Shown here piece by piece: positions 16,564 to 24,291 of a DNA stretch of 53,562 nt (positions are counted from its first letter, which is position 1; every line of letters begins with the position of its first letter). Source of the stretch: WJMT01 sp964456985 (GTDB taxonomy: Bacteria; Acidobacteriota; Aminicenantia; Aminicenantales; Aminicenantaceae); NCBI GenBank assembly GCA_964456985.1, contig CAYWDH010000014.1:1-53562 (forward strand), written 5' to 3'. The notes beneath the pieces were generated by a model. It worked only from the letters and a program-made list of their open reading frames with translations. It did no database searches and had not been told where the DNA came from. A program made the position numbers and the translations under genes.

Positions 16564-18759
16564 ATGGATTATTTAGCAGGATCGATTGATTCTATAGTGT
16601 ATTACAGCCCGGACAATGGTTATACAGTCTGCAGGTTTTCTCTGGAAGGGGGCGAGGTCATAACAGTTGTAGGAAATTTTCCTCCTCTTTCTCCCGGAGA
16701 AATGCTGAAACTCAACGGAAAATGGGAGATCAATCCTCGCTTTGGCAAACAGTTTCACGTGGATAACTACATTCCGGTGCTTCCCTCCTCAGCAAAGGGA
16801 GTTGAGAAATTTCTTTCTTCCGGGATGATTTCCGGAATAGGGCCTGTGCTCGCAAAAAGGATCATCCAGCGTTTTGGAGAGAAGACTATGGATGTTCTCT
16901 CTGATGAACCGGAAAGGCTCTGTGAAGTAGAGGGAATTGCGGAGAAAAAACTCAAAGAGATCAAAAGGTCATGGGTCAAGCATGAAGATATAAGGGAACT
17001 GATCATATTTCTCCAGGAACACAATGTCTCGAGCACTCTTGCCGCCAAGCTCTACAAACAGTATGGAAAAAAAGCTTTTCATATCATAAGGACCAATCCG
17101 TACCAGGCATGCCATGATATTTGGGGAATTGGATTTAAAACAGCGGACAGTATGGCTTTAAAGCTGGGTATGGATCCTGGCTCACAGGAAAGGATCAAAG
17201 CTTATATCCATTATCTTTTGGAAAAGTGCAGTGAAAACGGTCATGTTTTTGCAAAAAAGTCCGAACTTTTAAGAGCCTGCTGTGAAGACCTGGGAATTGA
17301 AGAGCCGGATTTTCTGAAAGCCATGGTGTCCCTTGAGAAGCAGAAATTAGTGGTCACTGAGAGACTTGGCGGGGATAGCGCTGTTTATCTGCCTTTTTTC
17401 CATGAAGCAGAAGAAGAAGTGGCCTCTTCTCTTTATGATCTTGTGTCTTTTCCTTCTAAAAGGCCTTTGTTTGATGTTGAAAAGGCCGTCAAGCAAATAG
17501 AGGCGAAATCCCATATCAATTTTACTTACGAACAAAAACGCGCAATAAAGGACAGTCTTTTTAAGAAAATTCTGGTGATCACAGGAGGTCCCGGAACAGG
17601 CAAGACCACCATAGTCAGGGCCATTGTCAACATCTTTAAGGTGTGGGGCAAAAAGATTATTCTTACAGCCCCGACAGGGAGAGCAGCCAAAAGGCTTTCC
17701 GAAGCCACCGGAAGGGAAGCTAAGACCATCCATAGGACTCTGGAATATCTTTCCAAGACTGGAAAATTCAGAAGAAATGATATGCATCCTCTTGAAGGAG
17801 ATGTCTTGCTCATAGATGAATTTTCCATGGTTGATCTGCCTCTGATGTTCCATCTTTTGAAAGCGGTTCCCAGGCATATGCATCTTATTTTAGTGGGAGA
17901 TAAGGATCAGCTTCCCTCAGTGGGTCCCGGCGCTTTGCTCAAGGACATCATAGACTCCGGGATCTTTGATGTTCTTGTTTTGAGTAAAATATTCAGGCAG
18001 GAAAGGCACAGCCTTATTGTGCGCAATGCCCATAGAATAAACCAAGGCAAGTCCATAATAAGGCCTAAAAAAGGGGATGAGGATTCGGATTTTTATTTCA
18101 TTTACAGTGAAGATGAACAAAAGGTTTTCAAATGGATCATGGATATGTGCGCGCACCGCATTCCGAAAAAGCTCGGTCTTGCCCCTCTTTCTACCCAGAT
18201 CCAGGTCATAAGCCCTATGTACAGGGGATTGGTCGGTGTGGATCACTTGAATGAAGAGCTGCAGAAAAGGCTCAATCCGGGAAGCGAAGGGCTCAGGTTT
18301 GGAAAAAGAGAGATAAGGATCCGGGACAAGGTGATGCAGATTAGGAATAATTATGAGAAAGAGGTCTTTAACGGGGATATTGGCAGGGTTAAGGATATGG
18401 ATAAAAAGAGATACAGCGTTCTGGTCGATTATGACGGAAAAGAAGTGCTTTATTCCAGAGAGGAGGTCAATGAGCTTGTAAACGCTTATGCGATATCCGT
18501 TCATAAATCACAGGGCAGCGAATATCAGGCAGTAGTCATGCCTCTCCTGACACAGCACTACATCATGCTTCAGAGAAATTTGTTTTATACGGCATTGACG
18601 CGAGCCAAAAGATTGAGCTGCATCATTGGTTCGTATAAAGCTATGTATATCGCGATAAAGAACAACAAACCCATACAGAGGAATGGCCTGCTGATGAAAA
18701 AATTGATGAACCTGAGAAATCAGGAGCGATGGAATAGTGAAGCGGAAGAGCCGTCTTGA
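16564..18759 (+). CDS. recD2: RecD2-type 5'-3' DNA helicase
   Basis: The 731-residue protein has the RecD2 layout: an N-terminal OB-like region ('SIVYYSPDNGYTVCRF'), tandem helix-hairpin-helix motifs (about 85-135: 'SGMISGIGPVLAKRIIQRFG', 'EVEGIAEKKLKEI'), then a superfamily 1B helicase core with Walker A 'GGPGTGKTT' at 341-349, 'LLIDEFSMVD' as Walker B, 'GDKDQLPSVGPG' and the C-terminal 'AISVHKSQGSEY'. It acts in DNA repair without RecBC. Length and motifs are complete. Confidence 0.95.
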   Translation: MDYLAGSIDSIVYYSPDNGYTVCRFSLEGGEVITVVGNFPPLSPGEMLKLNGKWEINPRFGKQFHVDNYIPVLPSSAKGVEKFLSSGMISGIGPVLAKRIIQRFGEKTMDVLSDEPERLCEVEGIAEKKLKEIKRSWVKHEDIRELIIFLQEHNVSSTLAAKLYKQYGKKAFHIIRTNPYQACHDIWGIGFKTADSMALKLGMDPGSQERIKAYIHYLLEKCSENGHVFAKKSELLRACCEDLGIEEPDFLKAMVSLEKQKLVVTERLGGDSAVYLPFFHEAEEEVASSLYDLVSFPSKRPLFDVEKAVKQIEAKSHINFTYEQKRAIKDSLFKKILVITGGPGTGKTTIVRAIVNIFKVWGKKIILTAPTGRAAKRLSEATGREAKTIHRTLEYLSKTGKFRRNDMHPLEGDVLLIDEFSMVDLPLMFHLLKAVPRHMHLILVGDKDQLPSVGPGALLKDIIDSGIFDVLVLSKIFRQERHSLIVRNAHRINQGKSIIRPKKGDEDSDFYFIYSEDEQKVFKWIMDMCAHRIPKKLGLAPLSTQIQVISPMYRGLVGVDHLNEELQKRLNPGSEGLRFGKREIRIRDKVMQIRNNYEKEVFNGDIGRVKDMDKKRYSVLVDYDGKEVLYSREEVNELVNAYAISVHKSQGSEYQAVVMPLLTQHYIMLQRNLFYTALTRAKRLSCIIGSYKAMYIAIKNNKPIQRNGLLMKKLMNLRNQERWNSEAEEPS

Positions 18760-18810
18760 CCCTTTTTAGATTTTTGGATATAAAAGAGAGGTTATTGGAT
18801 TCGATTTTAT

Positions 18811-18884
18811 ACGCCTGTAGCTCAGCAGGATAGAGCGATGGATTCCTAATCCATAGGTCGCCGGTTCGAATCCGGCCAGGCGTA
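18811..18884 (+). tRNA. tRNA-Arg (anticodon CCU)
   Basis: The acceptor arms ACGCCTG and CAGGCGT pair perfectly. The anticodon stem ATGGA/TCCAT encloses the loop TTCCTAA, so the anticodon is CCU. The T arm GCCGG-TTCGAAT-CCGGC is perfect and the D stem is GCTC/GAGC. The 3' CCA is not encoded. Its 3' half from 18840 onward is the left attachment repeat of the integrative element, so the functional 3' end was supplied by the element. Confidence 0.97.
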
Positions 18885-18886
18885 TT
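18840..18886 (+). repeat. attL, left attachment site
   Basis: This 47-bp sequence covers the tRNA-Arg 3' part from the anticodon arm to the end plus two bases. It is identical to 28261-28307 in the same orientation. Confidence 0.93.
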
Positions 18887-18890
18887 ACTT

Positions 18891-18926
18891 CTAACTGCTT
18901 ATAAATAGGGGAGTTAGGGGTATTTT
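18891..18926 (+). terminator. putative terminator after tRNA-Arg
   Basis: CTAACT (18891-18896) and AGTTAG (18912-18917) form a stem, followed by GGGTATTTTG. The same hairpin, with a better T run, occurs after the decayed tRNA copy at 52718-52755. Confidence 0.5.
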
Positions 18927-18956
18927 GTAGAAAGTGTTTCTTTTCTCTTTCTTCTC

Positions 18957-18977
18957 TCATGTCACAAATATGTCACA
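18957..18977 (+). promoter_or_regulatory. candidate integrase arm site, left end
   Basis: Two ATGTCACA boxes (18959-18966 and 18970-18977) with an 11-bp period sit between attL and the integrase gene. The same 21-bp sequence occurs in the same orientation at 28133-28153, on the other side of the attachment core in the circular form. Arm-type integrase sites have this arrangement; binding is inferred. Confidence 0.5.
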
Positions 18978-18990
18978 AAATTGACCCATT

Positions 18991-20337
18991 TTAATTACTT
19001 TTGGGATGATCTGCTGATAAGAGGTCAACCGATTTTCTTTTCAGTGTTTCTGTCGAGTGCAGATACCTTTGAGTTATTGCGATTGAGTTATGACCCATTA
19101 GGGAACGGACTGTTTCTATATCAGCCCCTCTCTGAATGAGTCTAGAGCCAAAGGTATGTCTCAGATCATGCATCCTGAGGCCTTCTATCCCGGCTCTCCT
19201 GCAAGCTGCCTTGAAAGCTGTTTTAACTGTAGTAAGAGGCTTTCCTGTGTCTTCATTAAAAAAGACAAAAGGCTTGTTGTTTTTTCGGTTCTTTAGCTTG
19301 TCAATTTCTTTATGAAGAGTATCGTTAACAGGTATGGTTCTTGATCTTCCGTTTTTAGTATTGTCAACTTTAATAGTTTGGTAATCCATGTCAATTTGAT
19401 CCCATCTCAAGTTCAGAATTTTACCTAGTCTCATTCCTGTATTGAGTGCTATCACTATTATTGATTTAAGATGTGGTGAACTCTCTTCCATAAGCCTAAC
19501 TTCTTCATCTTCTGTAAGTATGCGTTCTTTGAGGTTGTCTTTTTCAGAGAAAGATTTGATTTGATCCATGGGGTTTTTTTCAAGGTAGCCTTCTTCGATT
19601 GCATAATTAAACATTTTTCTCAGAAGAGCCATGTAACGGTTGATAGTGCTTTGAGTGTTCCCGGACTTTTCTCTTGAAGCAATAAACTTCCTTATAGCTG
19701 ATTGATTGATCTTTCTAAGTTCAGTATTGTTGAAATAGTCTTTAAGCAGAATCATTCTTGATTGATCCGTTTTCCAACTTTTTTTAACAACCATAGCATA
19801 GTCTTTTAGATAGATTTGTGAGAACTCAGTGAATCCGATTTTTCTTTTTCTTCTCTGTATGTCATATTGTTCATCGAAAACCTTACTGGTTGCTTCATTG
19901 AGGGCGTATACAGCCTCTTCTTTTGTGTTTGCGCTTGCTGCAACTTTTTGAATTCTGTTCCCTTCACTGTCTTTGTAATCTAAGTACCAGCGGATCTTTC
20001 CTTTTTTGGTTATCCTTGTATAAATCGCACCATTGCCAAAATTAAAGCGAGATTTGGTTTTGGCTTTCGCCATCTCGCTACCTCCTGATTCATTTGACTT
20101 ATTTATACCATAATCAGGAGGAAAAGTCAATATAATTCTTTGATTATCAGTAACTTGCGGTAATTTTGGTATATATTTATACTTGTTTTTTTCTAGGTAC
20201 TCTTTGAGAGCCTTGGGATCATATCTTTTTCCGATTCCGGGGATATCTATATAAGGAAGGTAATCGTTTTTATAAATAGTCTGAGGGTGACAATGGAGAT
20301 ATTCTGCTGCTTCTTTTACTGTTAAAAGATTATTCAT
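18991..20337 (-). CDS. int: tyrosine recombinase/integrase with N-terminal excisionase-like HTH
   Basis: Residues 1-50 ('LLTVKEAAEYLHCHPQTIYK' ... 'RYDPKALKEYLEKNK') form an excisionase/MerR-type HTH. About 95-270 is an AP2-like arm-binding plus core-binding region ('GNGAIYTRITKKGKIRWYLDYKD'). The catalytic domain (about 275-440) has R303, K328, H390-x2-R393, H416 and Y425, so all catalytic residues are present. Codon 89 is an ATG preceded by a perfect AGGAGG (20081-20086) at 7-nt spacing. Translation from 20073 would give a conventional 360-residue integrase. The upstream part may thus be an Xis-like domain in frame with int, made either as a fusion or as two products. It catalyses integration at the tRNA-Arg site next to it. 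Confidence 0.95.
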   Translation of the reverse strand: MNNLLTVKEAAEYLHCHPQTIYKNDYLPYIDIPGIGKRYDPKALKEYLEKNKYKYIPKLPQVTDNQRIILTFPPDYGINKSNESGGSEMAKAKTKSRFNFGNGAIYTRITKKGKIRWYLDYKDSEGNRIQKVAASANTKEEAVYALNEATSKVFDEQYDIQRRKRKIGFTEFSQIYLKDYAMVVKKSWKTDQSRMILLKDYFNNTELRKINQSAIRKFIASREKSGNTQSTINRYMALLRKMFNYAIEEGYLEKNPMDQIKSFSEKDNLKERILTEDEEVRLMEESSPHLKSIIVIALNTGMRLGKILNLRWDQIDMDYQTIKVDNTKNGRSRTIPVNDTLHKEIDKLKNRKNNKPFVFFNEDTGKPLTTVKTAFKAACRRAGIEGLRMHDLRHTFGSRLIQRGADIETVRSLMGHNSIAITQRYLHSTETLKRKSVDLLSADHPKSN

Positions 20338-20542
20338 TTGACTATAACAAAAATGAGCTCAAATTACCTTTTTTTTGTAAATGTTTTTTTTTAACTTTAA
20401 AAAGTCAGTGACCCCCATTTTTGCCTCTTGTAACCTATTGATATCAAACAAATTAAAAATGCTATTTTTGCATTTGAATGGTAAGGTACTAGTAATTTTA
20501 TTTTTCCCGTATTTTGGCATTTTGGTATCAATTAAGGACTTT

Positions 20543-20779
20543 TTAGAAAACCCATTCTTTCTTGCCAAATTTCTTTAATTCTTGCACCTGAAAATCGTAA
20601 GCTTGTTGATATTTAGTCTTAGCGGTTTTCATTCTATTCTGATATTTTTGTGTTCCTAATGTGTATCCTATCCGATAAGGCCATAAGGGACATTCTACGT
20701 ATTCACATAAAAGGATATCATCCTTATGACCACCCATGCATTCCTTGCATTTTTCTGAAATAGCTTTTGTCTTATTCAT
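20543..20779 (-). CDS. small cysteine-rich, probable zinc-binding protein
   Basis: This 78-residue protein has four cysteines in a 'KCKECMGG...LLCEYVECPLWPYRIG' pattern (C-x2-C ... C-x4-C), probably one zinc site, then a charged tail. Small proteins with this C-x2-C-GG ... C-PLxPYR signature are familiar from phages and mobile elements, but their function is unknown to me. It lies upstream of the integrase on the same strand. Confidence 0.65.
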   Translation of the reverse strand: MNKTKAISEKCKECMGGHKDDILLCEYVECPLWPYRIGYTLGTQKYQNRMKTAKTKYQQAYDFQVQELKKFGKKEWVF

Positions 20780-20982
20780 TTTGTTAATCTCCTAAAATTT
20801 TAGATTCAACTCCATTTCTCAAATAGTCACTCTTTGATTTTTGAACAGTCGAATATATCTATTTGGAAATTCTCCCCTTAAAAAATGATCGACTGTTTGC
20901 GTTCTGAAGCGTCAAGACCTTTTTCGACTCTTTAGAATTCAAAGACTTTTTAAATATAGCCAGTATATACCGCTTTATTAAA

Positions 20983-21324
20983 TTACCATGTAATATAATC
21001 ATCATATTTGCCTGTTAGTCTGTATTCATTGCTGTATCTATATAATCCACCAAACTTTTCTCTTTTAATCCAACCTTTATCTTCAAGTTCTTTTCTAGCC
21101 TTTGATATGGTCGAAGGAGAAGAGATCCCCTTTACACCTTTAAGTTCAGAATAATAGAGACGTATACTTCCGTTATTGGTCCCGTTATATTTTCCTTTTA
21201 AGTGAATATAAAAAAGCTTAGCTGCTGCACTCAACTCTTTCCAGTCTTTATGATTCAAGATTTTCTTTGGAATAGCTATAAAATTATGGAATCTCTTGTT
21301 ACTTTTTCTTTTTGCAAAGCTCAT
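20983..21324 (-). CDS. winged-helix DNA-binding protein
   Basis: The 113-residue protein contains 'FIAIPKKILNHKDWKELSAAAKLFYIHLKGKY', 'GISSPSTISKARKELEDKGWIKREKFGGLYRYSNEY', which reads as a winged helix-turn-helix with a wing near the C-terminus. The 'IPKKIL...W..LS..AK..Y..L' opening resembles replication-initiator or helix-turn-helix proteins of plasmids and phages. A good ribosome-binding site (AAAAGGA) precedes the ATG. It might control or initiate replication of the excised element; this is inferred from type and context only. Confidence 0.6.
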   Translation of the reverse strand: MSFAKRKSNKRFHNFIAIPKKILNHKDWKELSAAAKLFYIHLKGKYNGTNNGSIRLYYSELKGVKGISSPSTISKARKELEDKGWIKREKFGGLYRYSNEYRLTGKYDDYITW

Positions 21325-21414
21325 TTTTTTCCTTTTGTCTGTTCAGTTCCATCTTTTTTTCCTTAACAATTAAAGGTTATTGCTTAAACAATAAGCAATA
21401 AGAACCAAAAAAAA

Positions 21415-21972
21415 TCAATACTTCTTTGCTCTCTCTATTACATCTCTAAACAACTCAGAGATACTAAATACCATTTTGATGTATTTGCTCCCTTTTGATC
21501 CTGATTTAATTTCGCTTTCATGTACTGTTGCCATACCTTCTGCTTCATACATACCTTCAAATGGATCTAGTACTGTAACAAGTTCAGATATTTCAATTTT
21601 ATACTTATTTTCATCTGCATAAATATTAACATCAAATTTTTGTGGATCTTCTTCATTGTCTATATAATCCTCTATAAATATCAAAAAAATGTTTAACTTC
21701 TTTTTATTTTTGTAATTATCAATAGCTTTCATTATTTCTTTTGTAGTCTTTATATCAAATCCAGAGTTAAGAAGTTCCATAATTGTTGCGAGTTCTAGCA
21801 AATTTTTCAAAGAATACTTGCTGGTTTTTCCGGTTCCAGAGGCTTCTTCAATTTCTGGAGTGAGTAATCTATAGGTTTTAATCCAATAAAAAAGCTTATT
21901 CCTATCGATCCCGAGAATACTCTTAATATCTTTAGCTGTATATTGCTTATTGATTAAACTATCATCTCTCAT
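21415..21972 (-). CDS. MerR-like HTH transcriptional regulator
   Basis: The N-terminal part (about 8-80: 'QYTAKDIKSILGIDRNKLFYWIKTYRLLTP' ... 'KYSLKNLLELATIMELLNSGFDIKTTKEIM') is a MerR-type winged HTH. The C-terminal 100 residues are acidic and not assigned. The protein is 185 residues long. A promoter with TTGACA and TAAATT at 17 bp ends right at the ATG, so the mRNA may be leaderless. About 870 bp without genes lie upstream. It is a likely control gene of the element. Confidence 0.65.
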   Translation of the reverse strand: MRDDSLINKQYTAKDIKSILGIDRNKLFYWIKTYRLLTPEIEEASGTGKTSKYSLKNLLELATIMELLNSGFDIKTTKEIMKAIDNYKNKKKLNIFLIFIEDYIDNEEDPQKFDVNIYADENKYKIEISELVTVLDPFEGMYEAEGMATVHESEIKSGSKGSKYIKMVFSISELFRDVIERAKKY

Positions 21973-21978
21973 GCTTAT

Positions 21979-22007
21979 AATTTAATGTGTGCTTGTCCTA
22001 TTGTCAA
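21979..22007 (-). promoter_or_regulatory. promoter of the MerR-like gene
   Basis: On the minus strand TTGACA (22002-22007) and TAAATT (21979-21984) are 17 bp apart. The predicted transcription start falls within a few bases of the ATG at 21972, suggesting a leaderless or near-leaderless transcript. Confidence 0.5.
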
Positions 22008-22881
22008 GTATATTTATTTTTTTTTGTTTATTCAGGAGAAACCAAAGCTTACCCCCTCGCTACTTCACAATTATTATGTAATTATTAATATATTGAGCCC
22101 CAACCAAAAAGTGGTCTAGTCAAAGGAAATAGTTGTACTGCATTTTGAAAATGTTAGGGGAGTAGTAATAGAATTAATATGTATATATTAATTTCTCTCC
22201 ATTCACTTCCAGATAACCTCCAGCCCCTGTAATGTATATATAATTATATTATCTAGATATGGACATCTTAAGAAAAAGGGGTAAGAAAAATCTATAAAAC
22301 TAAAAGAAGATTTATTGTCACAATGTAATTAGGCTTAAGAAAAAGCAAGAACTTCCTTTGATTAGACAATAAATGGTTAAATCGTACAGAATGAATTTTT
22401 GGTAATATTAAGCCCTATCTTCTTCATATTAGGACTTATCCCCAAAAATATATTCTTTAGTGATTTTTCTAATTCAATCTTAATTAAGGGGAGGTTATTA
22501 CAAACAACAAACTGAATTTGGGGGAAAGGGGTATCTTGCCTAACCAGTTATTAAATAGGGAGTAGCTAGGATTGACCTATTTAATTTATCAAAAAGTACT
22601 AGAAATGGATGTTTAAGGGATTAAGTACCTTAAAGGCTTAAAATACAAAAAGTCCCCCCGAGAGAATATGTTAAAATTGGTAATTCAGTGACCTATTTAT
22701 ACAATCAGAAAACTATGTTTTTGGCTGGACCATTTTTTGGGTGAGGCTCAAAACCACAGATTACTTGTTAGAGGATTAACTTGACTTGACACTATAAGGA
22801 GGCAGATCACATCAATCTATCAGCGCTATCAATAATTAGGCAAAACATCGTTTCTTATTAATTTAAATCTTGATTGATAAT
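22008..22881. other. 874-bp gene-free, AT-rich interval inside the element
   Basis: I see no convincing open frame on either strand. The interval holds a palindrome with 9-bp arms and a 4-bp centre (22172-22193), a 12-bp direct repeat cttaagaaaaag (22267-22278 and 22334-22345) and several isolated G4-G5 runs. It lies upstream of the MerR-like gene. It could contain the element's origin, control sites or a small RNA; none of these is demonstrated by the sequence. Confidence 0.4.
22172..22193. repeat. 9-bp-arm palindrome
   Basis: AATTAATAT and ATATTAATT flank GTAT, a perfect inverted repeat of the size of a repressor operator. It is in the gene-free interval upstream of the MerR-like gene. Confidence 0.5.
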
Positions 22882-23649
22882 CTAAAAAACTTTATCGATA
22901 ATTTCTTCCTCGACCTTTTTCCTTCCTATTGGAGAAAGATGGACTTTGTTTTTGTTTTTATCATATTCAACCAATTTATCTTTATGTAAAGATTCCAAAA
23001 CGTCTCTGCGAAAATTTGAACTATGAGTATGTTCTGTCCAATCAAACAATGAACGAACTTTAATTGGATTTGGATATTCTGAATAAAGGAAGACTAATAC
23101 CTTATCTCTATAAGACATATTTTTTTGTAAAACTCTTTTTCGTCCTTCTATATCCCATACTAATGGGATTTTTCTTGTTATTATTGATTCAATAATATCT
23201 TGTGCTTCAGAAATAGAAATATTATGAAAAATTCTTACTAATTCAGCCATAATCCAATCACATGCTGATACTATAAACAGAGCATCCATATGATTAGGAT
23301 CTACATCGCCAGCTACATGGCCTACTCCTCTTTTATTTCTTATAATGTAAAGTACATTTAATGTTCTAGGAATATGGAAACGAATAGAATCTGGGAAATT
23401 AGATTTATTCTCAAAATTTTTTGTAGCTTGGCTGAAATTCCTAATTCTTGTTCCCAAAGGTGTATATATATTATTTGTAGAGCAATGCCATTGAAGTATT
23501 CTAATTACTACTTCACTAAACTTGGCACCATTTAATTCAGAGGGCTCGTATTTACCCTCAAGGAAATTTTCTTTAATTTTTTTATAATGCTTATCAAGAG
23601 CCTTACTTAGTACTTTTGGAATACTAGATAATAATGTCTGAATTTCCAT
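22882..23649 (-). CDS. HEPN/Abi_C-like protein with C-terminal winged helix
   Basis: The stretch 'LYIIRNKRGVGHVAGDVDPNHMDALFIVSACDWIMAELV' (about 100-138) contains R104-N105-x5-H111, the R-N-x(4-6)-H motif of HEPN ribonucleases, in a context like the Abi_C abortive-infection domain (RNK-G-GH followed by a helix with W). The C-terminus (about 175-250: 'VLVFLYSEYPNPIKVRSLFDWT' ... 'NFRRDVLESLHKDKLVEYDKNKNKVHLSPIGRKKVEEEI') is a winged helix. It follows the 177-residue gene by 13 bp and is the last gene of that unit. A toxin or abortive-infection effector is my inference; I cannot confirm the family without a profile search. Confidence 0.55.
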   Translation of the reverse strand: MEIQTLLSSIPKVLSKALDKHYKKIKENFLEGKYEPSELNGAKFSEVVIRILQWHCSTNNIYTPLGTRIRNFSQATKNFENKSNFPDSIRFHIPRTLNVLYIIRNKRGVGHVAGDVDPNHMDALFIVSACDWIMAELVRIFHNISISEAQDIIESIITRKIPLVWDIEGRKRVLQKNMSYRDKVLVFLYSEYPNPIKVRSLFDWTEHTHSSNFRRDVLESLHKDKLVEYDKNKNKVHLSPIGRKKVEEEIIDKVF

Positions 23650-23662
23650 TGTACTTTAGACT

Positions 23663-24196
23663 TTATTTTTTTGTTTTTTTCTCTGAAATTATTTTATTTA
23701 GATAATCCTCACCGGGCTGCATAATTCTATATTTCTTTGCGTTTCCAACTGGAATTCTATCAACATATTTTGTTGCCTTACTTAGATCTCTAGAAACATT
23801 CTGACGGTAAGTTTTTTTACGGAATTTCTCAGTTATTATCTTCGCAATTTGAGGAGGCGTAAGACCATCGATATCAAATGTATCTTTTACTATTTTTAAG
23901 AGAAAAAGAGAACGGTCTAAGGTGTTGCTTAGCTCATACATAGCTGGGTACTTAGTTCGGTCTAATTTTTGCAAAACTAGTTCAATTGGAGCGTCCTCTG
24001 TCTTCTTTTCTGTTTTCTTTGCTGGTTTTCTTTTTCTTTCTCCAGTCTTCCTTCCAGTGATTGCTTTAGTTACTGGAACTTCTTCTAAAAAAATATCAAG
24101 TGCCCGAGTAAATGCAATTTGCTGCATATTTTCGGGGACTTCAGATGCTATATCAGCAGCCTTTTTGAATAGTTCTTTTAAATCATCTTTTTTCAT
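23663..24196 (-). CDS. unknown helical protein, partner of the HEPN-like gene
   Basis: I do not recognise this 177-residue protein. It has an amphipathic N-terminal helix pair, a very basic lysine-rich linker (about 48-70) and a C-terminal domain with an HTH-like pattern ('LTPPQIAKIITEKFRKKTYRQNVSRDLSKATKYVDRIPVGNAKKYRIMQPGEDYL') ending like a winged helix. GAGGTG precedes the ATG, and a good promoter lies at 24241-24269. It is first in a two-gene unit with the HEPN-like gene, an arrangement often seen for toxin-antitoxin or sensor-effector pairs. Confidence 0.6.
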   Translation of the reverse strand: MKKDDLKELFKKAADIASEVPENMQQIAFTRALDIFLEEVPVTKAITGRKTGERKRKPAKKTEKKTEDAPIELVLQKLDRTKYPAMYELSNTLDRSLFLLKIVKDTFDIDGLTPPQIAKIITEKFRKKTYRQNVSRDLSKATKYVDRIPVGNAKKYRIMQPGEDYLNKIISEKKTKK

Positions 24197-24240
24197 ATTT
24201 TACACCTCGCCGACAAATATTTATCTAACTTTGTGAAATC

Positions 24241-24269
24241 ATTATATATAGATGGCTCTTCGAAAGCAA
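24241..24269 (-). promoter_or_regulatory. promoter of the HEPN-like gene pair
   Basis: On the minus strand TTGCTT (24264-24269) and TATAAT (24241-24246) are exactly 17 bp apart, about 45 bp before the ATG of the 177-residue gene. This makes the pair a transcription unit separate from the upstream ATPase pair. Confidence 0.5.
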
Positions 24270-24291
24270 GTGGATTTGCATTTTTTTTCGA

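Noticed and set aside
18766..18960. Minus-strand open frame of 64 codons across tRNA-Arg
   Set aside because: Its GFEPATYGL...RSILLSYRR text is the well-known artefact of translating a tRNA gene backwards.
20359..20568. 69-codon minus-strand frame between integrase and the cysteine-rich gene
   Set aside because: It overlaps the end of the cysteine-rich gene, has no recognisable domain and no convincing ribosome-binding site.
23922..24236. Plus-strand frames opposite the element's cargo genes
   Set aside because: They lack ribosome-binding sites and recognisable domains, and lie wholly on top of better-supported minus-strand genes.
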